Source of the DNA: Flavobacterium sp. UBA7663
Lineage (GTDB): Bacteria; Bacteroidota; Bacteroidia; Flavobacteriales; Flavobacteriaceae
Reading direction: 5' to 3'
Assembly (NCBI RefSeq): GCF_002483315.1
Contig: NZ_DLHR01000020.1
Span: forward strand, 62,001-126,000
DNA length: 64,000 nt
Shown: positions 24,426-34,571 of the stretch, piece by piece
Layout: the number at the start of each line of letters is the position of its first letter
Numbering within the stretch: position 1 is the first letter of the stretch
The notes under the pieces: model-generated
Told to the model about the DNA's origin: nothing
Databases searched by the model: none
The model's input: the letters and a program-made list of their open reading frames with translations, nothing else
Position numbers and translations under genes: made by a program

Positions 24426-25730
24426 TTAATTCAATTTTAAAGTACCTGCTAATTCTTTTAAGTTAATTTCCGAAAGTTTGGTTACATATTGCGCATTCGA
24501 ATAGCGAACAGAAGCTTCCACAAAGTTTTGCTGAGCTGTTCTAAATTCGATAGTTGTGATAGTTCCAATTTTGAATTTCGCTAACGTAATATCTAAGTTT
24601 TGTTTGGCGATTTCTAAGTTTTTTTCTTCCACTTTTACCAACTCTAAATTGGTTTGATAACTCGCAAATAAAGACGATAATTGTGAAGTTAGCGATAATT
24701 TTTGTTGCTCTAAAAGGAATCCTGCATTCTCCACTTGATATTTGGCTACTTTTTCGTTTCTGTTTTGAAGAAAGCCATTAAAAATTGGCACTGTCGCGGT
24801 CACTCCATACACAAAACCTTGTCCAGAAGATTGCGTGATAAATCCCAAAGAAGCTTCCGATCGTGTGAAATTATAACCTGAAGTAATTCGAACCGTTGGA
24901 TAACGATTGCCTTTGATTTGTTTCAAATTCAAATCGGCTACTTTTTTAGACAGAATTTGCGCTTGCAATTGCGGATTTTGTTTTTCAGCTGTCGATTTTA
25001 ATTCGTTGAAATCTAAATTTTGTTCGAAAGTAACTTCGTCAGCCACTTTAAAATCAGTTTGAATATCGCGAACTAATAATTCGTTCAATCTAATTTTACT
25101 GATTTTGATGAGTTCTTTTTGTCTTAATTGTAAACTTAAATCGCTATTCAAGTCTACTTGGGCATTCAAAACTTCTAATTTTGAAGCTTTTCCAATGCTA
25201 AAACGATTTTGAGCGGTTGTCAAACGTTGGTTTGAAATCACAATTGCAGTATCAATTGAAGCTAAGACTTGCTGTTGTTGCACCAAATCGAAATAGGTTG
25301 TATAAACATCACTAATTCTAGTTAAAATGGCAGTTTGTAATTCGGCTTTTCCTTGTTGTTCTAGAACGCTCAATTGTTCTTTTCTAGCGAACATACTTAA
25401 ACCGTCAAAAATTGTCCAATCTAATCCAATACCATAACTCAAATTCATGTTTTTGGCATTGTCTAATTCTCTCACAGTTCCGTCTCCTTGTGTTTGTTTG
25501 GTGTCTAATTGACTGTTATTGTTGGTGAAATTCGCATTCAACGAAGGCAACATTCCGGCATTGGCTAAATTGTTATTGGTAGCATCAATTTTGGAATTAT
25601 TTTCAGCGATTTTAATATCGTAATTGTTTTCCAAGGCAATTTTTACCGCATCTTCAAGTGAAAGTAATTCTTGTGCTTGTAATGAAAATCCAAGTAAAAA
25701 AATGAATATATAAGTATATAAATTTCGCAT
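24426..25730 (-). CDS. TolC-family outer-membrane efflux protein
   Basis: The 434-residue protein has a signal peptide (MRNLYTYIFIFLLGFSLQAQ) and two repeats of the outer-membrane efflux domain with long helices (LEDAVKIALENNYDIKIAENN; VEEKNLEIAKQNLDITLAKFKIGTITTIEF). TolC proteins trimerise to form the outer-membrane duct of tripartite pumps. It is the last gene of the leftward RND operon, 130 bases after the permease; that gap carries an inverted-repeat element, so it may be less strongly expressed than the upstream genes or have a separate promoter. Confidence 0.93.
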   Translation of the reverse strand: MRNLYTYIFIFLLGFSLQAQELLSLEDAVKIALENNYDIKIAENNSKIDATNNNLANAGMLPSLNANFTNNNSQLDTKQTQGDGTVRELDNAKNMNLSYGIGLDWTIFDGLSMFARKEQLSVLEQQGKAELQTAILTRISDVYTTYFDLVQQQQVLASIDTAIVISNQRLTTAQNRFSIGKASKLEVLNAQVDLNSDLSLQLRQKELIKISKIRLNELLVRDIQTDFKVADEVTFEQNLDFNELKSTAEKQNPQLQAQILSKKVADLNLKQIKGNRYPTVRITSGYNFTRSEASLGFITQSSGQGFVYGVTATVPIFNGFLQNRNEKVAKYQVENAGFLLEQQKLSLTSQLSSLFASYQTNLELVKVEEKNLEIAKQNLDITLAKFKIGTITTIEFRTAQQNFVEASVRYSNAQYVTKLSEINLKELAGTLKLN

Positions 25731-25749
25731 AGTGTTTTTATGTTTTCAA

Positions 25750-25853
25750 CGCAGATTCGCAGATTTTTTTTGTTCTTAAATGTTTTTTTATTGAATACTT
25801 ATAGATTATGTTGATTCAAATTATTCTTTTAAATTTTAATTTGCGAATCTGCG
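25750..25853. repeat. Element bounded by 16-base inverted repeats
   Basis: CGCAGATTCGCAGATT (25750-25765) and AATTTGCGAATCTGCG (25838-25853) are reverse complements with one mismatch, bounding about 72 bases of AT-rich sequence. It fills most of the permease-tolC gap. A MITE-like or stem-forming intergenic element is likely; no ORF is inside. Confidence 0.6.
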
Positions 25854-25860
25854 GTTTATT

Positions 25861-28800
25861 TTATTTCTCTAAAGCGTCTAAATTATCAAATTCTGGTCTG
25901 TGTTTTTTAGCTTTCGACCACATTAAATAGATTGCTGGAATTACGAATAAGGTTAAGATTAACGAAAACATCGTTCCCCCCACAATTACAACACCCATTC
26001 CCATTCTACTTGCAGAAGCTGCTCCAAGCGATAAAGCAATTGGTAAAGCTCCTAACGCAATAGCTAAACTGGTCATTAAAATTGGTCGTAAACGTGCTTC
26101 TGAAGCTTCTAAAATAGCATCGTATTTCGATTTTCCTTGTTCTCGAAGTTGGTTGGCAAATTCGACTATCAGAATTCCGTTTTTGGTAACGAGTCCAATC
26201 AACATGACGGTTCCAATTTGACTAAAAATATTCCATGTTTGTCCAAATAACCACAGTGAGAATAATGCTCCAGCAACTGCCATTGGTACTGTTAAGATAA
26301 TAATAAACGGATCGATGAAACTTTCAAATTGTGCGGCTAAAATCAAATAGATTAATAACAAAGCTAAGCCAAAAGCAAAAGAAGTATTCGAACTACTTTC
26401 TACGAAGTCACGCGATTCTCCACCCAAATCGGTTGTAAAAGTATCGTCTAACACTTTTTCTTTAATTTCGTCCATAGCATTAATACCGTCAATCATACTT
26501 TTTCCGGGTGCTAAACCTGCAGAAACGGTTGCCGACATATATCTATTGTTATGAAATAATTGCGGTGGATTACTTTGCTCTTCCACTTCAACTACGTTGT
26601 CTAATTGAATTAATTCTCCCGCTTTGTTTTTCACAAACATCGAAGTCAAATCTAATGGAGCATCACGATCTTTTTCGTCAAATTGTCCAATGACTTGATA
26701 TTGTTTTCCGTTTTGCATGAAATAACCAAAACGTTGTCCGCTTAGCGATAATTGCAAGGTTTGTGCAACATCTATTACAGAAATCCCTAAACTTTCTGCT
26801 TTCTCACGATTAATGGTTACATTAATTTCGGGTTTATTGAATTTTAAATTCACATCTACATTCGAGAAAGTTTCGTTTTTACTCGCTTCTTCCATGAATT
26901 GAGGAATCTTTTCTCTTAATTTTTCAAAATTTGGAGCTTGAATAATGTATTGAATTGGCAAACCACCTCGTCTGTTTACTGAAATTGTTGGTTGCTCGGA
27001 AACATTTACTTTGGCTTGCGGATATTTTTTTGCCCATTTATTCAAATCGTCTACTACTTCTTTTTGTGATTTTTCTCGCTCACTTGGATCTACCAATGCC
27101 AAACGAACCCTTCCTGCATTTACCGAAGAAGATAAAAATCCAGGCGAAGTAATTACCAAAGCCACTTTTTTCTCAGGAATAGAATCATTGATTAGTTTAG
27201 ATAAATCTTCCATAAATCGATCAGTGTATTCGTAGGTAGAACCTTCAGGTGTCGTTACACTGACAATTCCTAAACTTCTATCGTCATAAGGAGCTGTTTC
27301 TTTCGGAAGAATAGCAAAAAACAATACAATTAATCCGATACAAATGATGATAATTGGAAAACTCAACCATTTTTTATTTAAAAATCGTGCTAACGAATTG
27401 GCATAACCTTGGTTCAAATTCACGAAGAAAGGTTCTGTAGCTTCATAGAATTTCGTTTTCTTTTGTTCGCCACCTTTCATTAAATAGGCATTTAACATTG
27501 GTGTTAATGTTAACGATACAAAGGCAGAAATCAGTACAGCTGCACCAATGACGACTCCAAACTCTCGAAACAATCTTCCTACGAAACCTTCCAAGAAAAT
27601 AATTGGTAAGAAAACGGCAGCTAATGTTACAGAAATCGAAATTACAGCAAAGAAAATTTCGTTAGAACCTTTGATTGCCGCTTCGATTGGCGACATGCCT
27701 TCTTCAACCTTTTTGAAGATATTTTCGGTAACTACAATTCCGTCATCTACTACTAATCCTGTCGCTAAAACGATGGCTAAAAGCGTTAATACGTTAATAG
27801 AGAAACCACATAAATACATGATAAAAAACGTAGCAATCAACGAAACAGGAATATCAATTAATGGTCTAAATGCAATCGACCAATCTCTAAAGAACAAAAA
27901 GATGATGATGATTACTAAAACTACTGATATTGCTAATGTTTCCGCTACCTCGACAACTGATTTTTTAATAAAAATGGTATTATCTAAAGCAATATCTAAT
28001 TTGATATCACTTGGTAAATCTTTCTTTAATTTGTCAACTTCTGCATAAAATTGTTCTGCAATTTCTAAATAATTGGTTCCAGGTTGCGGAATAATTGCCA
28101 CAGCCACCATCGGATTTCCCGATTCTGTAAACTTGGTTTCTAAATTTTCAGAAGCTAAAACGGCATAACCAATATCGCTTAAACGAACGGTTTTATTTGC
28201 TTCTGAAACAATGATAATGTCATTGAATTCCTTTTCTGTAGATAAATTTCCAAGGGTTTTTACCATTAATTCGGTGTTAGCACCTGTCAATTTTCCTGAA
28301 GGTAATTCTACGTTTTGTTTGTCCAAGGCATTTCTAACATCGGCAACCGTGATTCCGTAAGCATTCAATTTGATAGGATCCATCCAAATACGCATCGAAT
28401 AACGCTTTTGTCCCCAAATTTGCACGCTACTTACACCTGGAATCGTTTGCAATCTTTCTGAAATTACATTTTCAGCATAATCACTCAGCTCTAAAGCATT
28501 TCTGGATTGACTTTGAACGGTCATCGAAATAATTGCATCAGAATCGGCATCAGCCTTTGATACAACTGGTGGCGCATCAATATCTTGCGGTAAACTTCTA
28601 ATGGCTTGAGATACTTTGTCACGAACATCATTAGCAGCTTCTTCAAGGTTTTTTTCTAACTTGAACTCAACCGTAATATTACTCGAACCTTGATTACTTG
28701 AAGATGTAATGTTTCGAATTCCATCAATAGAGTTAATGGCTTTTTCAAGTGGTTCGGTGATTTGTGATTCGATAATTTCGGCATTTGCACCAGTGTAATT

Positions 28801-28947
28801 TGTTCGAACATTAATCACGGCAGGGTCAATCGAAGGGAATTCGCGAACGCCCAAATAACTGAATCCTAAAATACCAAATAGAATAATCAACAAATTAATT
28901 ACAATGGTAAATACGGGTCTTTTTATACTTAAGGTAGATAAACTCAT
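25861..28947 (-). CDS. RND-family efflux transporter permease (HAE1 type)
   Basis: The 1028-residue inner-membrane pump starts MSLSTLSIKRPVFTIVINLLIILFGILGF and has 12 transmembrane helices and two large periplasmic loops. Features include the YTGANAEIIESQITEPLE porter region, LAIVLATGLVVDDGIVVTENI in TM4 with the paired aspartates of the proton relay, and the matching C-terminal half ending in LITLFVIPAIY-like residues. It uses proton-motive force to export drugs, dyes or detergents through the TolC duct. It lies between its adaptor and TolC genes in a leftward operon. Confidence 0.95.
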   Translation of the reverse strand: MSLSTLSIKRPVFTIVINLLIILFGILGFSYLGVREFPSIDPAVINVRTNYTGANAEIIESQITEPLEKAINSIDGIRNITSSSNQGSSNITVEFKLEKNLEEAANDVRDKVSQAIRSLPQDIDAPPVVSKADADSDAIISMTVQSQSRNALELSDYAENVISERLQTIPGVSSVQIWGQKRYSMRIWMDPIKLNAYGITVADVRNALDKQNVELPSGKLTGANTELMVKTLGNLSTEKEFNDIIIVSEANKTVRLSDIGYAVLASENLETKFTESGNPMVAVAIIPQPGTNYLEIAEQFYAEVDKLKKDLPSDIKLDIALDNTIFIKKSVVEVAETLAISVVLVIIIIFLFFRDWSIAFRPLIDIPVSLIATFFIMYLCGFSINVLTLLAIVLATGLVVDDGIVVTENIFKKVEEGMSPIEAAIKGSNEIFFAVISISVTLAAVFLPIIFLEGFVGRLFREFGVVIGAAVLISAFVSLTLTPMLNAYLMKGGEQKKTKFYEATEPFFVNLNQGYANSLARFLNKKWLSFPIIIICIGLIVLFFAILPKETAPYDDRSLGIVSVTTPEGSTYEYTDRFMEDLSKLINDSIPEKKVALVITSPGFLSSSVNAGRVRLALVDPSEREKSQKEVVDDLNKWAKKYPQAKVNVSEQPTISVNRRGGLPIQYIIQAPNFEKLREKIPQFMEEASKNETFSNVDVNLKFNKPEINVTINREKAESLGISVIDVAQTLQLSLSGQRFGYFMQNGKQYQVIGQFDEKDRDAPLDLTSMFVKNKAGELIQLDNVVEVEEQSNPPQLFHNNRYMSATVSAGLAPGKSMIDGINAMDEIKEKVLDDTFTTDLGGESRDFVESSSNTSFAFGLALLLIYLILAAQFESFIDPFIIILTVPMAVAGALFSLWLFGQTWNIFSQIGTVMLIGLVTKNGILIVEFANQLREQGKSKYDAILEASEARLRPILMTSLAIALGALPIALSLGAASASRMGMGVVIVGGTMFSLILTLFVIPAIYLMWSKAKKHRPEFDNLDALEK

Positions 28948-28985
28948 TTTAAATTTAGAAGTTTGAAATTAGAATTTAGAAAAGC

Positions 28986-30044
28986 TTATTTTACTTTTAC
29001 TTTGATATCGGCTTCATCTTTTAAAGCCATAACGCCAGAAGTCAAAATCGTATCGCCAGATTTTATGCCTTGGGTAACAATTACGTTTTTATCCGTTCTG
29101 GCAATTGTTTCAATTTTCACTTCTTTTGCTTTTCCGTTATTGGCAATATAAACCACTTTTCCGTCTTGAACTGGAACTACTGCTTCGGAAGGAATTTGAA
29201 TCGCACCTTTGATATTTTTCAACGGAAGTTCAATAGTAGCAAATGTTCCGGCTAATAATTTTCCATTTGGATTTTCGGCAATCGCTCTGATTTTTAGGGT
29301 TCGAGTTGAAGTTTCAATTTCAGGTTCGATGGCGTAGATTTTTGCTGTAAATTTTTGTGTATTATTTGGAATCGTAAATTGAATAGGAGTATTGTTCTCA
29401 ACTTCAGATGCATATTTTTCAGGAATTGAAAAACTAATTTTCACTTGATTTGAGCTTACTAATTTGGTGATTAGCGTAGTTGGAGTCACATATGTTCCAG
29501 GAGAAATGTTACGTAATCCAATTTTACCAGAAAATGGTGCTCTTATACTTGTTTTTCCAATTTGTGCTTGAATCAATTGGGTTTGCGCTTTTAGACTTCT
29601 AAATTCGGCACTTGCAATTTCATATTCTTCTTGACTGATAGCTTCTTTTTGAAGTAATAGTTTTGCTCTTCTTTCATTTTCGGAAGCCAAACTTTGTCTT
29701 GTAGTGGCTTGCGAAAGTTGTGCACGAAGTTCAATATCATTAACTTTCAATAAGACCTGACCTTTGCTTACGTTTGTTCCTTCTGTGAAATAAATTTTTT
29801 CTACAATTCCAGAAACTTCACTTCTAATTTCCACATTTTCATTGGCTTCAATAGAACCAGAAAGCGAAATCGTGTTGGCAAAGTCTTTTTCAGAAACGAT
29901 TACAGCATCAACCATCATAGGTGGTTTTTTATCTCCTTTTTTATTGTTTTTTGCAGATTCTTCAGCATTTGAAAAAACTCTATATCCGATTAATCCCAAT
30001 AAGGCAATAACAAATAATGAAATTGTAATAGTTTTAATTTTCAT
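28986..30044 (-). CDS. RND efflux periplasmic adaptor (membrane fusion protein)
   Basis: The 352-residue protein has an N-terminal membrane anchor (ITISLFVIALLGLIGYRVF), a lipoyl half-motif (IEANENVEIRSEVSGIVEKIYFTEGTNVSKGQVLLKV), a helical hairpin, the second lipoyl half (APFSGKIGLRNISPGTYV), a beta-barrel and a membrane-proximal domain. It links the RND pump to TolC. It is the first gene of the operon and has a good promoter upstream. No TetR- or AraC-type regulator is adjacent, so control is not obvious. Confidence 0.94.
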   Translation of the reverse strand: MKIKTITISLFVIALLGLIGYRVFSNAEESAKNNKKGDKKPPMMVDAVIVSEKDFANTISLSGSIEANENVEIRSEVSGIVEKIYFTEGTNVSKGQVLLKVNDIELRAQLSQATTRQSLASENERRAKLLLQKEAISQEEYEIASAEFRSLKAQTQLIQAQIGKTSIRAPFSGKIGLRNISPGTYVTPTTLITKLVSSNQVKISFSIPEKYASEVENNTPIQFTIPNNTQKFTAKIYAIEPEIETSTRTLKIRAIAENPNGKLLAGTFATIELPLKNIKGAIQIPSEAVVPVQDGKVVYIANNGKAKEVKIETIARTDKNVIVTQGIKSGDTILTSGVMALKDEADIKVKVK

Positions 30045-30067
30045 GGTAACGAAGGCTTTAGTTGCAA

Positions 30068-30100
30068 CAAAGCTAACTTTTACGAACTAATTATGCCAAA
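30068..30100 (-). promoter_or_regulatory. Predicted promoter of the RND efflux operon
   Basis: Read on the minus strand, TTTG (30100-30097) and TAGCTTTG (30075-30068) match -33 and -7 elements with a 21-base spacer, and the adaptor ATG follows 23 bases after the -7 element. The rest of the 191-base gap up to 30235 is AT-rich, with no other feature seen. Confidence 0.55.
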
Positions 30101-30235
30101 ATCTTACCATTTATTTAACATAGTTGTAGGTACAAATGTTTCAAAAATTTGAGATTTATTTAAAAAAGGTATCAAATTGATTTCAAAAATTAATTTTTGT
30201 TATAATTTTTAATATTTCTCTGATTTAAATGAAAT

Positions 30236-32338
30236 TTAGCTAATGTAATTCCAAATCGTTTTCTTTTTGCTTAACTCAATAAATGCTTCTCGAAGTTTTG
30301 CATGTTCTGGTTTTTCCATTGGCGCATCTTCTTTTAATAGTTTTATAGCATGATGTCTTGCCAATTGTAGAATGTCTTTGTCTTTTACCAAATCTGCAAT
30401 TTGAAGATTTAGCACACCACTTTGCTGCTTACCCATAATATCACCTGGACCTCGTAATTTTAAATCGACTTCCGAAATTTCGAAGCCATCATTAGTACGA
30501 ACCATCGTTTCCATTCTTATTTTACTATCGTTGCTTAGTTTGTGACTCGTCATTAGGATGCAATAACTTTGTTCGGCACCACGACCAACTCGTCCTCTTA
30601 ATTGGTGTAATTGTGATAATCCAAAACGTTCTGCGCTTTCAATAACCATTACGGAAGCATTTGGTACATTCACACCAACTTCAATCACAGTCGTTGCGAC
30701 CATAATGTTCGTTTTTCCTTCTGAGAATCGACGCATTTCTTCGTCTTTATCTGCGGGTTTCATTTTTCCGTGAACGATAGAAATAGAATATTGAGGTAAA
30801 GGAAAATCTCTTGAAATACTTTCATAACCGTCCATCAAATCTTTGTAATCCATTTTTTCAGATTCTTGAATTAATGGATACACAATATAGATTTGGCGCC
30901 CTTTCGCAATTTCGTCTTTCAAGAATTTCCAAACTTTCAATCGGTTCGAATCATAGCGATGTACCGTTTGAATTGGTTTTCTACCAGGAGGTAATTCATC
31001 AATGACTGAAATATCTAAATCACCATACAAACTCATAGCTAAAGTTCGAGGAATTGGAGTAGCGGTCATTACAAGAACGTGAGGAGGAACGTCATTTTTC
31101 TTCCAAAGTTTAGAACGTTGTTCTACACCAAATCTGTGTTGCTCATCAATAATCGCTAGGCCTAAATTATGAAATTGTACTTTGTCTTCTAACAAAGCAT
31201 GGGTACCAATTAAAATATCCAAAGTTCCGTTTTCAAGCTCTTCGTGGATGATTTTTCTGTCTGAAGTTTTAGTTGAACCAGTTAATATTTTTATATTGAT
31301 ATTCAGTTCTTTCGCTAATTCAGTAATTCCGTTAAAATGTTGATTCGCTAAAATTTCTGTTGGTGCCATCAAACAACTTTGAAAGCCGTTATCTTTTGCT
31401 AAAAGCATACACATTAAAGCTACAATAGTTTTTCCAGAACCAACATCGCCTTGCAACAAACGATTCATTTGAGCGTTGCTTCCTAAGTCGTTACGGATTT
31501 CTTTTAGTACTCTTTTTTGAGCATTCGTTAAATCGAAAGGCAAATGATTATTGTAAAAATCGGTGAAGTTTTCGCCCACTTTTTCAAAAGGCATTCCTTT
31601 TATTTTGTGTTTTCTAATCAGATTCTTCGTAATCAATTGCAATTGAATAAAAAATAATTCTTCAAACTTCAATCGGAATTGCGCCTTTGCCAACAAATCT
31701 TGACTCTTTGGAAAGTGAATATTGAACAAAGCCGCATTTTTTGGAATTAATTTTAATTCGTCTAAAAGATAATTGGGTAAAGTTTCAGAAAATAAGGCTT
31801 GGGTTTCAACAAACAATTGCTGCATCATTTTATTAATGACTTTGTTTGAAATCCCTTTGTTTCCTAATTTTTCAGTACTTGGATAAACCGGTTGCATCGC
31901 GGAACGTAGGCTAGCTTTATGTTCTTCTAATAATTCCATTTCGGGATGCGCCATGTTATAAGTTGCACCAAATTGGGTAACTTTTCCAAAAATCACATAC
32001 GGAATATTAATTTTGATGCTTTCGCGAATCCATTTTTGTCCTTGAAACCAAACGAGTTCCATTTGACCTGTATCATCCACAAAAGTAGCTACTAATCGCG
32101 AACGTCCTTTGCCTTGTTCAACGGTTTTGATGTTGATTATTTTCCCAACGATTTGAACTTCCGAGTTGCTATTTTGTAGTTCGTTTATCTTGTAATAACG
32201 GGTTCTATCAATATAACGATTTGGGAATAAATTCAGTAAATCTGCGTACTTATGAATACCCAACTCCTTGCGCAATAAATCGCCACGTTGTGGACCAACG
32301 CCTTTGAGATATTCTATGGGAGTTTCGAGTAGATTCAT
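30236..32338 (-). CDS. recG: ATP-dependent DNA helicase RecG
   Basis: The 700-residue protein has the N-terminal wedge/OB domain (PIEYLKGVGPQRGDLLRKEL; IVGKIINIKTVEQGKGRSRL) and a superfamily 2 helicase core: Walker A GDVGSGKTIVA, DEQH box IIDEQHRFGV, SAT-like MTATPIPRT, VIEVGVNVP and QLRGRVGRG. RecG remodels stalled replication forks and branch-migrates Holliday junctions. Length and domain order match the family. It is a single leftward gene divergent from the M1 peptidase. Confidence 0.97.
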   Translation of the reverse strand: MNLLETPIEYLKGVGPQRGDLLRKELGIHKYADLLNLFPNRYIDRTRYYKINELQNSNSEVQIVGKIINIKTVEQGKGRSRLVATFVDDTGQMELVWFQGQKWIRESIKINIPYVIFGKVTQFGATYNMAHPEMELLEEHKASLRSAMQPVYPSTEKLGNKGISNKVINKMMQQLFVETQALFSETLPNYLLDELKLIPKNAALFNIHFPKSQDLLAKAQFRLKFEELFFIQLQLITKNLIRKHKIKGMPFEKVGENFTDFYNNHLPFDLTNAQKRVLKEIRNDLGSNAQMNRLLQGDVGSGKTIVALMCMLLAKDNGFQSCLMAPTEILANQHFNGITELAKELNINIKILTGSTKTSDRKIIHEELENGTLDILIGTHALLEDKVQFHNLGLAIIDEQHRFGVEQRSKLWKKNDVPPHVLVMTATPIPRTLAMSLYGDLDISVIDELPPGRKPIQTVHRYDSNRLKVWKFLKDEIAKGRQIYIVYPLIQESEKMDYKDLMDGYESISRDFPLPQYSISIVHGKMKPADKDEEMRRFSEGKTNIMVATTVIEVGVNVPNASVMVIESAERFGLSQLHQLRGRVGRGAEQSYCILMTSHKLSNDSKIRMETMVRTNDGFEISEVDLKLRGPGDIMGKQQSGVLNLQIADLVKDKDILQLARHHAIKLLKEDAPMEKPEHAKLREAFIELSKKKTIWNYIS

Positions 32339-32470
32339 TTGAGTATTCAGTCTTTTTCTTTATTCTTTTCTCTTTGTTCTTCAAAAAACGAAGATAGTTT
32401 ATAATTTGTTAATTTAAAAAAGAGAGAATTTGAAAATGTTTATATTCGTACATTATTAAATTCCATCAAG

Positions 32471-34540
32471 ATGTTTCGTATTCTTTTAGCCTTGTTTTTC
32501 ATTAATTTGTCATTTGGTCAACAAATTAATAACGTTGATTTTATTAAATGTAATGCTTTTGTTTCTCCAAATGCTTCAGAAAAAACAATTTCTGGAACTA
32601 TTACTTATGAGTTCAAAGTAAAAAAAGCAATCGATACCATAAAGATTGATGCTAAAAGTATGGAATTTTCAGAAGTTGCAATCAACGGAAAATCGGTAAA
32701 ATTCAAAAATTCAGGAAAAACATTGGATTTATTTGAAGGGTTTAAGAAAGGAAAAAATAAGCTAACTTTTAGTTATTCCGCAAAACCGAAACAAACTTTA
32801 TACTTCACTGGTGATCTTTCAAATGAAACTAGTCAAATTTGGACACAAGGACAAGGACGTTATACCAGTCATTGGTTACCCAGTTTTGATGATGTAAATG
32901 AGAAAGTGATTTTTAATCTTAATATTTCTTTTGATTCTCGCCTAGCAGTTCTTTCTAATGGGATTCATAAATCTTCAGTTTTGTATACACCACTTTCAAA
33001 ACCTGATAAAATTTGGAATTTTAAAATGCAAAAACCAATGTCTTCTTATTTAGTAATGTTGGCAATTGGAAATTTCGAAAAACAGACCAAAACCACCAAA
33101 TCTGGAACACCTTTGGAATTTTATTTGGATAAAAATGATGTTTCAAAATTTGAACCCACTTATCGCTATTCCAAAGAAATGTTCGATTATTTGGAGCAAG
33201 AAATAGGAGTGAAGTATTCTTGGGGTATTTACCGTCAAGTTCCGGTAAGGGATTTTTTGTATGCGGGAATGGAGAATACGACTTCAACAATTTTCGCACA
33301 AGATTTTGTAGTAGATTCAATAGGTTTTAATGATAGAAATTATGTAAACGTTAACGCACACGAGTTAGCGCATCAATGGTTTGGCGATTTGATTACGGCG
33401 CAATCTGGAAAACACCATTGGCTACAAGAAGGTTTTGCGACTTATTATGCGTTATTAGCAGAACGTCATTTGTTTGGCGATGATTATTTCTACGAAGAAT
33501 TAAACGATTATGCCGAACAATTAAAACGTGCTTCTAAAACCGATACAGTTCCTGTAATGAATGAAAAAGCAAGTTCGTTATCGTTTTACAAGAAAGGTGC
33601 TTGGGCGTTGCATGTGATGCGAGAGGATATTGGGGCTAAGAATTTTCAAAAAGCAGTAAAAAAATATTTAAAAAAATACCAATATAAAAATGTCAACACA
33701 GATGATTTCTTGAAAATTGTTAAAGATGTTTCGGGGTATGATGTGGAAAATTTCAAAAGGGTTTGGTTGGAAAAGCCTGGATTTGAAATGGAAATCGCTC
33801 AAAAATATCTTTCTAAAAATAAATTCATTCAAGACTATTTTGCTCTAAGGAGAAGTAAAAAATCATTATCTGAATTAACAGAAATTCTAAAATCAGAGGC
33901 TTATTATCCTATTAAGCAATACGTCGTATATCAAACTCGAAATTTGCCTTTTGATGAACGTAAAGTAATTTTAGAAAATGCTTTAGCCACAAATGATATT
34001 TTGGTAAGAAGAGCGGTTGCAGAATCAACTCCAGTAATTCCAGAAGCTTTTAAATCACAATATGAAACATTGTTTAATGATAATTCGTATCAAACGATAG
34101 AAATTGCATTAGTGAATTTATGTACAAACTTTCCTGAAGATAGAGAAAAATATTTATTTCAAATTAGACGTTTAATTGGAAATAACGATAAAAGTTTACG
34201 AATTACATGGCTAAAGTTAGCTTATGAAACTCCAGAGCTTGAAACTCAAAGAATAGATTTTTATTTAGAATTGTTGCATTATGCATCGTCTCAATATGAA
34301 AGTTCTATTAGGCAAAATGCTTTAGAAGCACTTCTTTCAATTGATTTCATGAATAAAAAAGTAATTACACAATTATTTTTAGCAACCAATCATCACAAAT
34401 GGCAGTTTACGCTTTTTGCAAGAACAAAAATTCGTGAATTGCTAAAAAATCCCGAATATAGTAAAACGGTTGAAACACTTGCAGAAACTTCAGATTCAAC
34501 CATGAAAGCTTTGTATGCAAAGTTTTTAAACGAAAAATAA
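32471..34540 (+). CDS. Secreted M1-family metallopeptidase
   Basis: The 689-residue protein has a signal peptide (MFRILLALFFINLSFGQ). The aminopeptidase N-like catalytic domain has AGMENTTST, the M1 substrate motif, and the zinc site HELAH at 297-301 with Glu320. Residues about 450-689 form a helical ARM/HEAT-like C-terminal region. The enzyme should remove N-terminal residues from peptides in the periplasm or outside. It is transcribed alone and ends in a terminator shared with the gene on its right. Confidence 0.93.
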   Translation: MFRILLALFFINLSFGQQINNVDFIKCNAFVSPNASEKTISGTITYEFKVKKAIDTIKIDAKSMEFSEVAINGKSVKFKNSGKTLDLFEGFKKGKNKLTFSYSAKPKQTLYFTGDLSNETSQIWTQGQGRYTSHWLPSFDDVNEKVIFNLNISFDSRLAVLSNGIHKSSVLYTPLSKPDKIWNFKMQKPMSSYLVMLAIGNFEKQTKTTKSGTPLEFYLDKNDVSKFEPTYRYSKEMFDYLEQEIGVKYSWGIYRQVPVRDFLYAGMENTTSTIFAQDFVVDSIGFNDRNYVNVNAHELAHQWFGDLITAQSGKHHWLQEGFATYYALLAERHLFGDDYFYEELNDYAEQLKRASKTDTVPVMNEKASSLSFYKKGAWALHVMREDIGAKNFQKAVKKYLKKYQYKNVNTDDFLKIVKDVSGYDVENFKRVWLEKPGFEMEIAQKYLSKNKFIQDYFALRRSKKSLSELTEILKSEAYYPIKQYVVYQTRNLPFDERKVILENALATNDILVRRAVAESTPVIPEAFKSQYETLFNDNSYQTIEIALVNLCTNFPEDREKYLFQIRRLIGNNDKSLRITWLKLAYETPELETQRIDFYLELLHYASSQYESSIRQNALEALLSIDFMNKKVITQLFLATNHHKWQFTLFARTKIRELLKNPEYSKTVETLAETSDSTMKALYAKFLNEK

Positions 34541-34542
34541 AA

Positions 34543-34568
34543 AAATCCCGAGCTTCAACTCGGGATTT
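34543..34568. terminator. Bidirectional rho-independent terminator
   Basis: AAATCCCGAG (34543-34552) and CTCGGGATTT (34559-34568) form a perfect 10-bp stem with a 6-base loop between two convergent genes; an A-run lies on the left. The T-tract on the right is short. Confidence 0.75.
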
Positions 34569-34571
34569 ATA

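Noticed and set aside
27548..28048. A 166-codon plus-strand open frame inside the RND permease gene
   Set aside because: Fully antisense to a canonical transporter, Lys/Thr-rich with no family motif; a shadow of the real gene.
30930..30960. A tRNA-like GGTTCGAATC sequence
   Set aside because: It lies inside recG and no acceptor or anticodon stems can be built around it.
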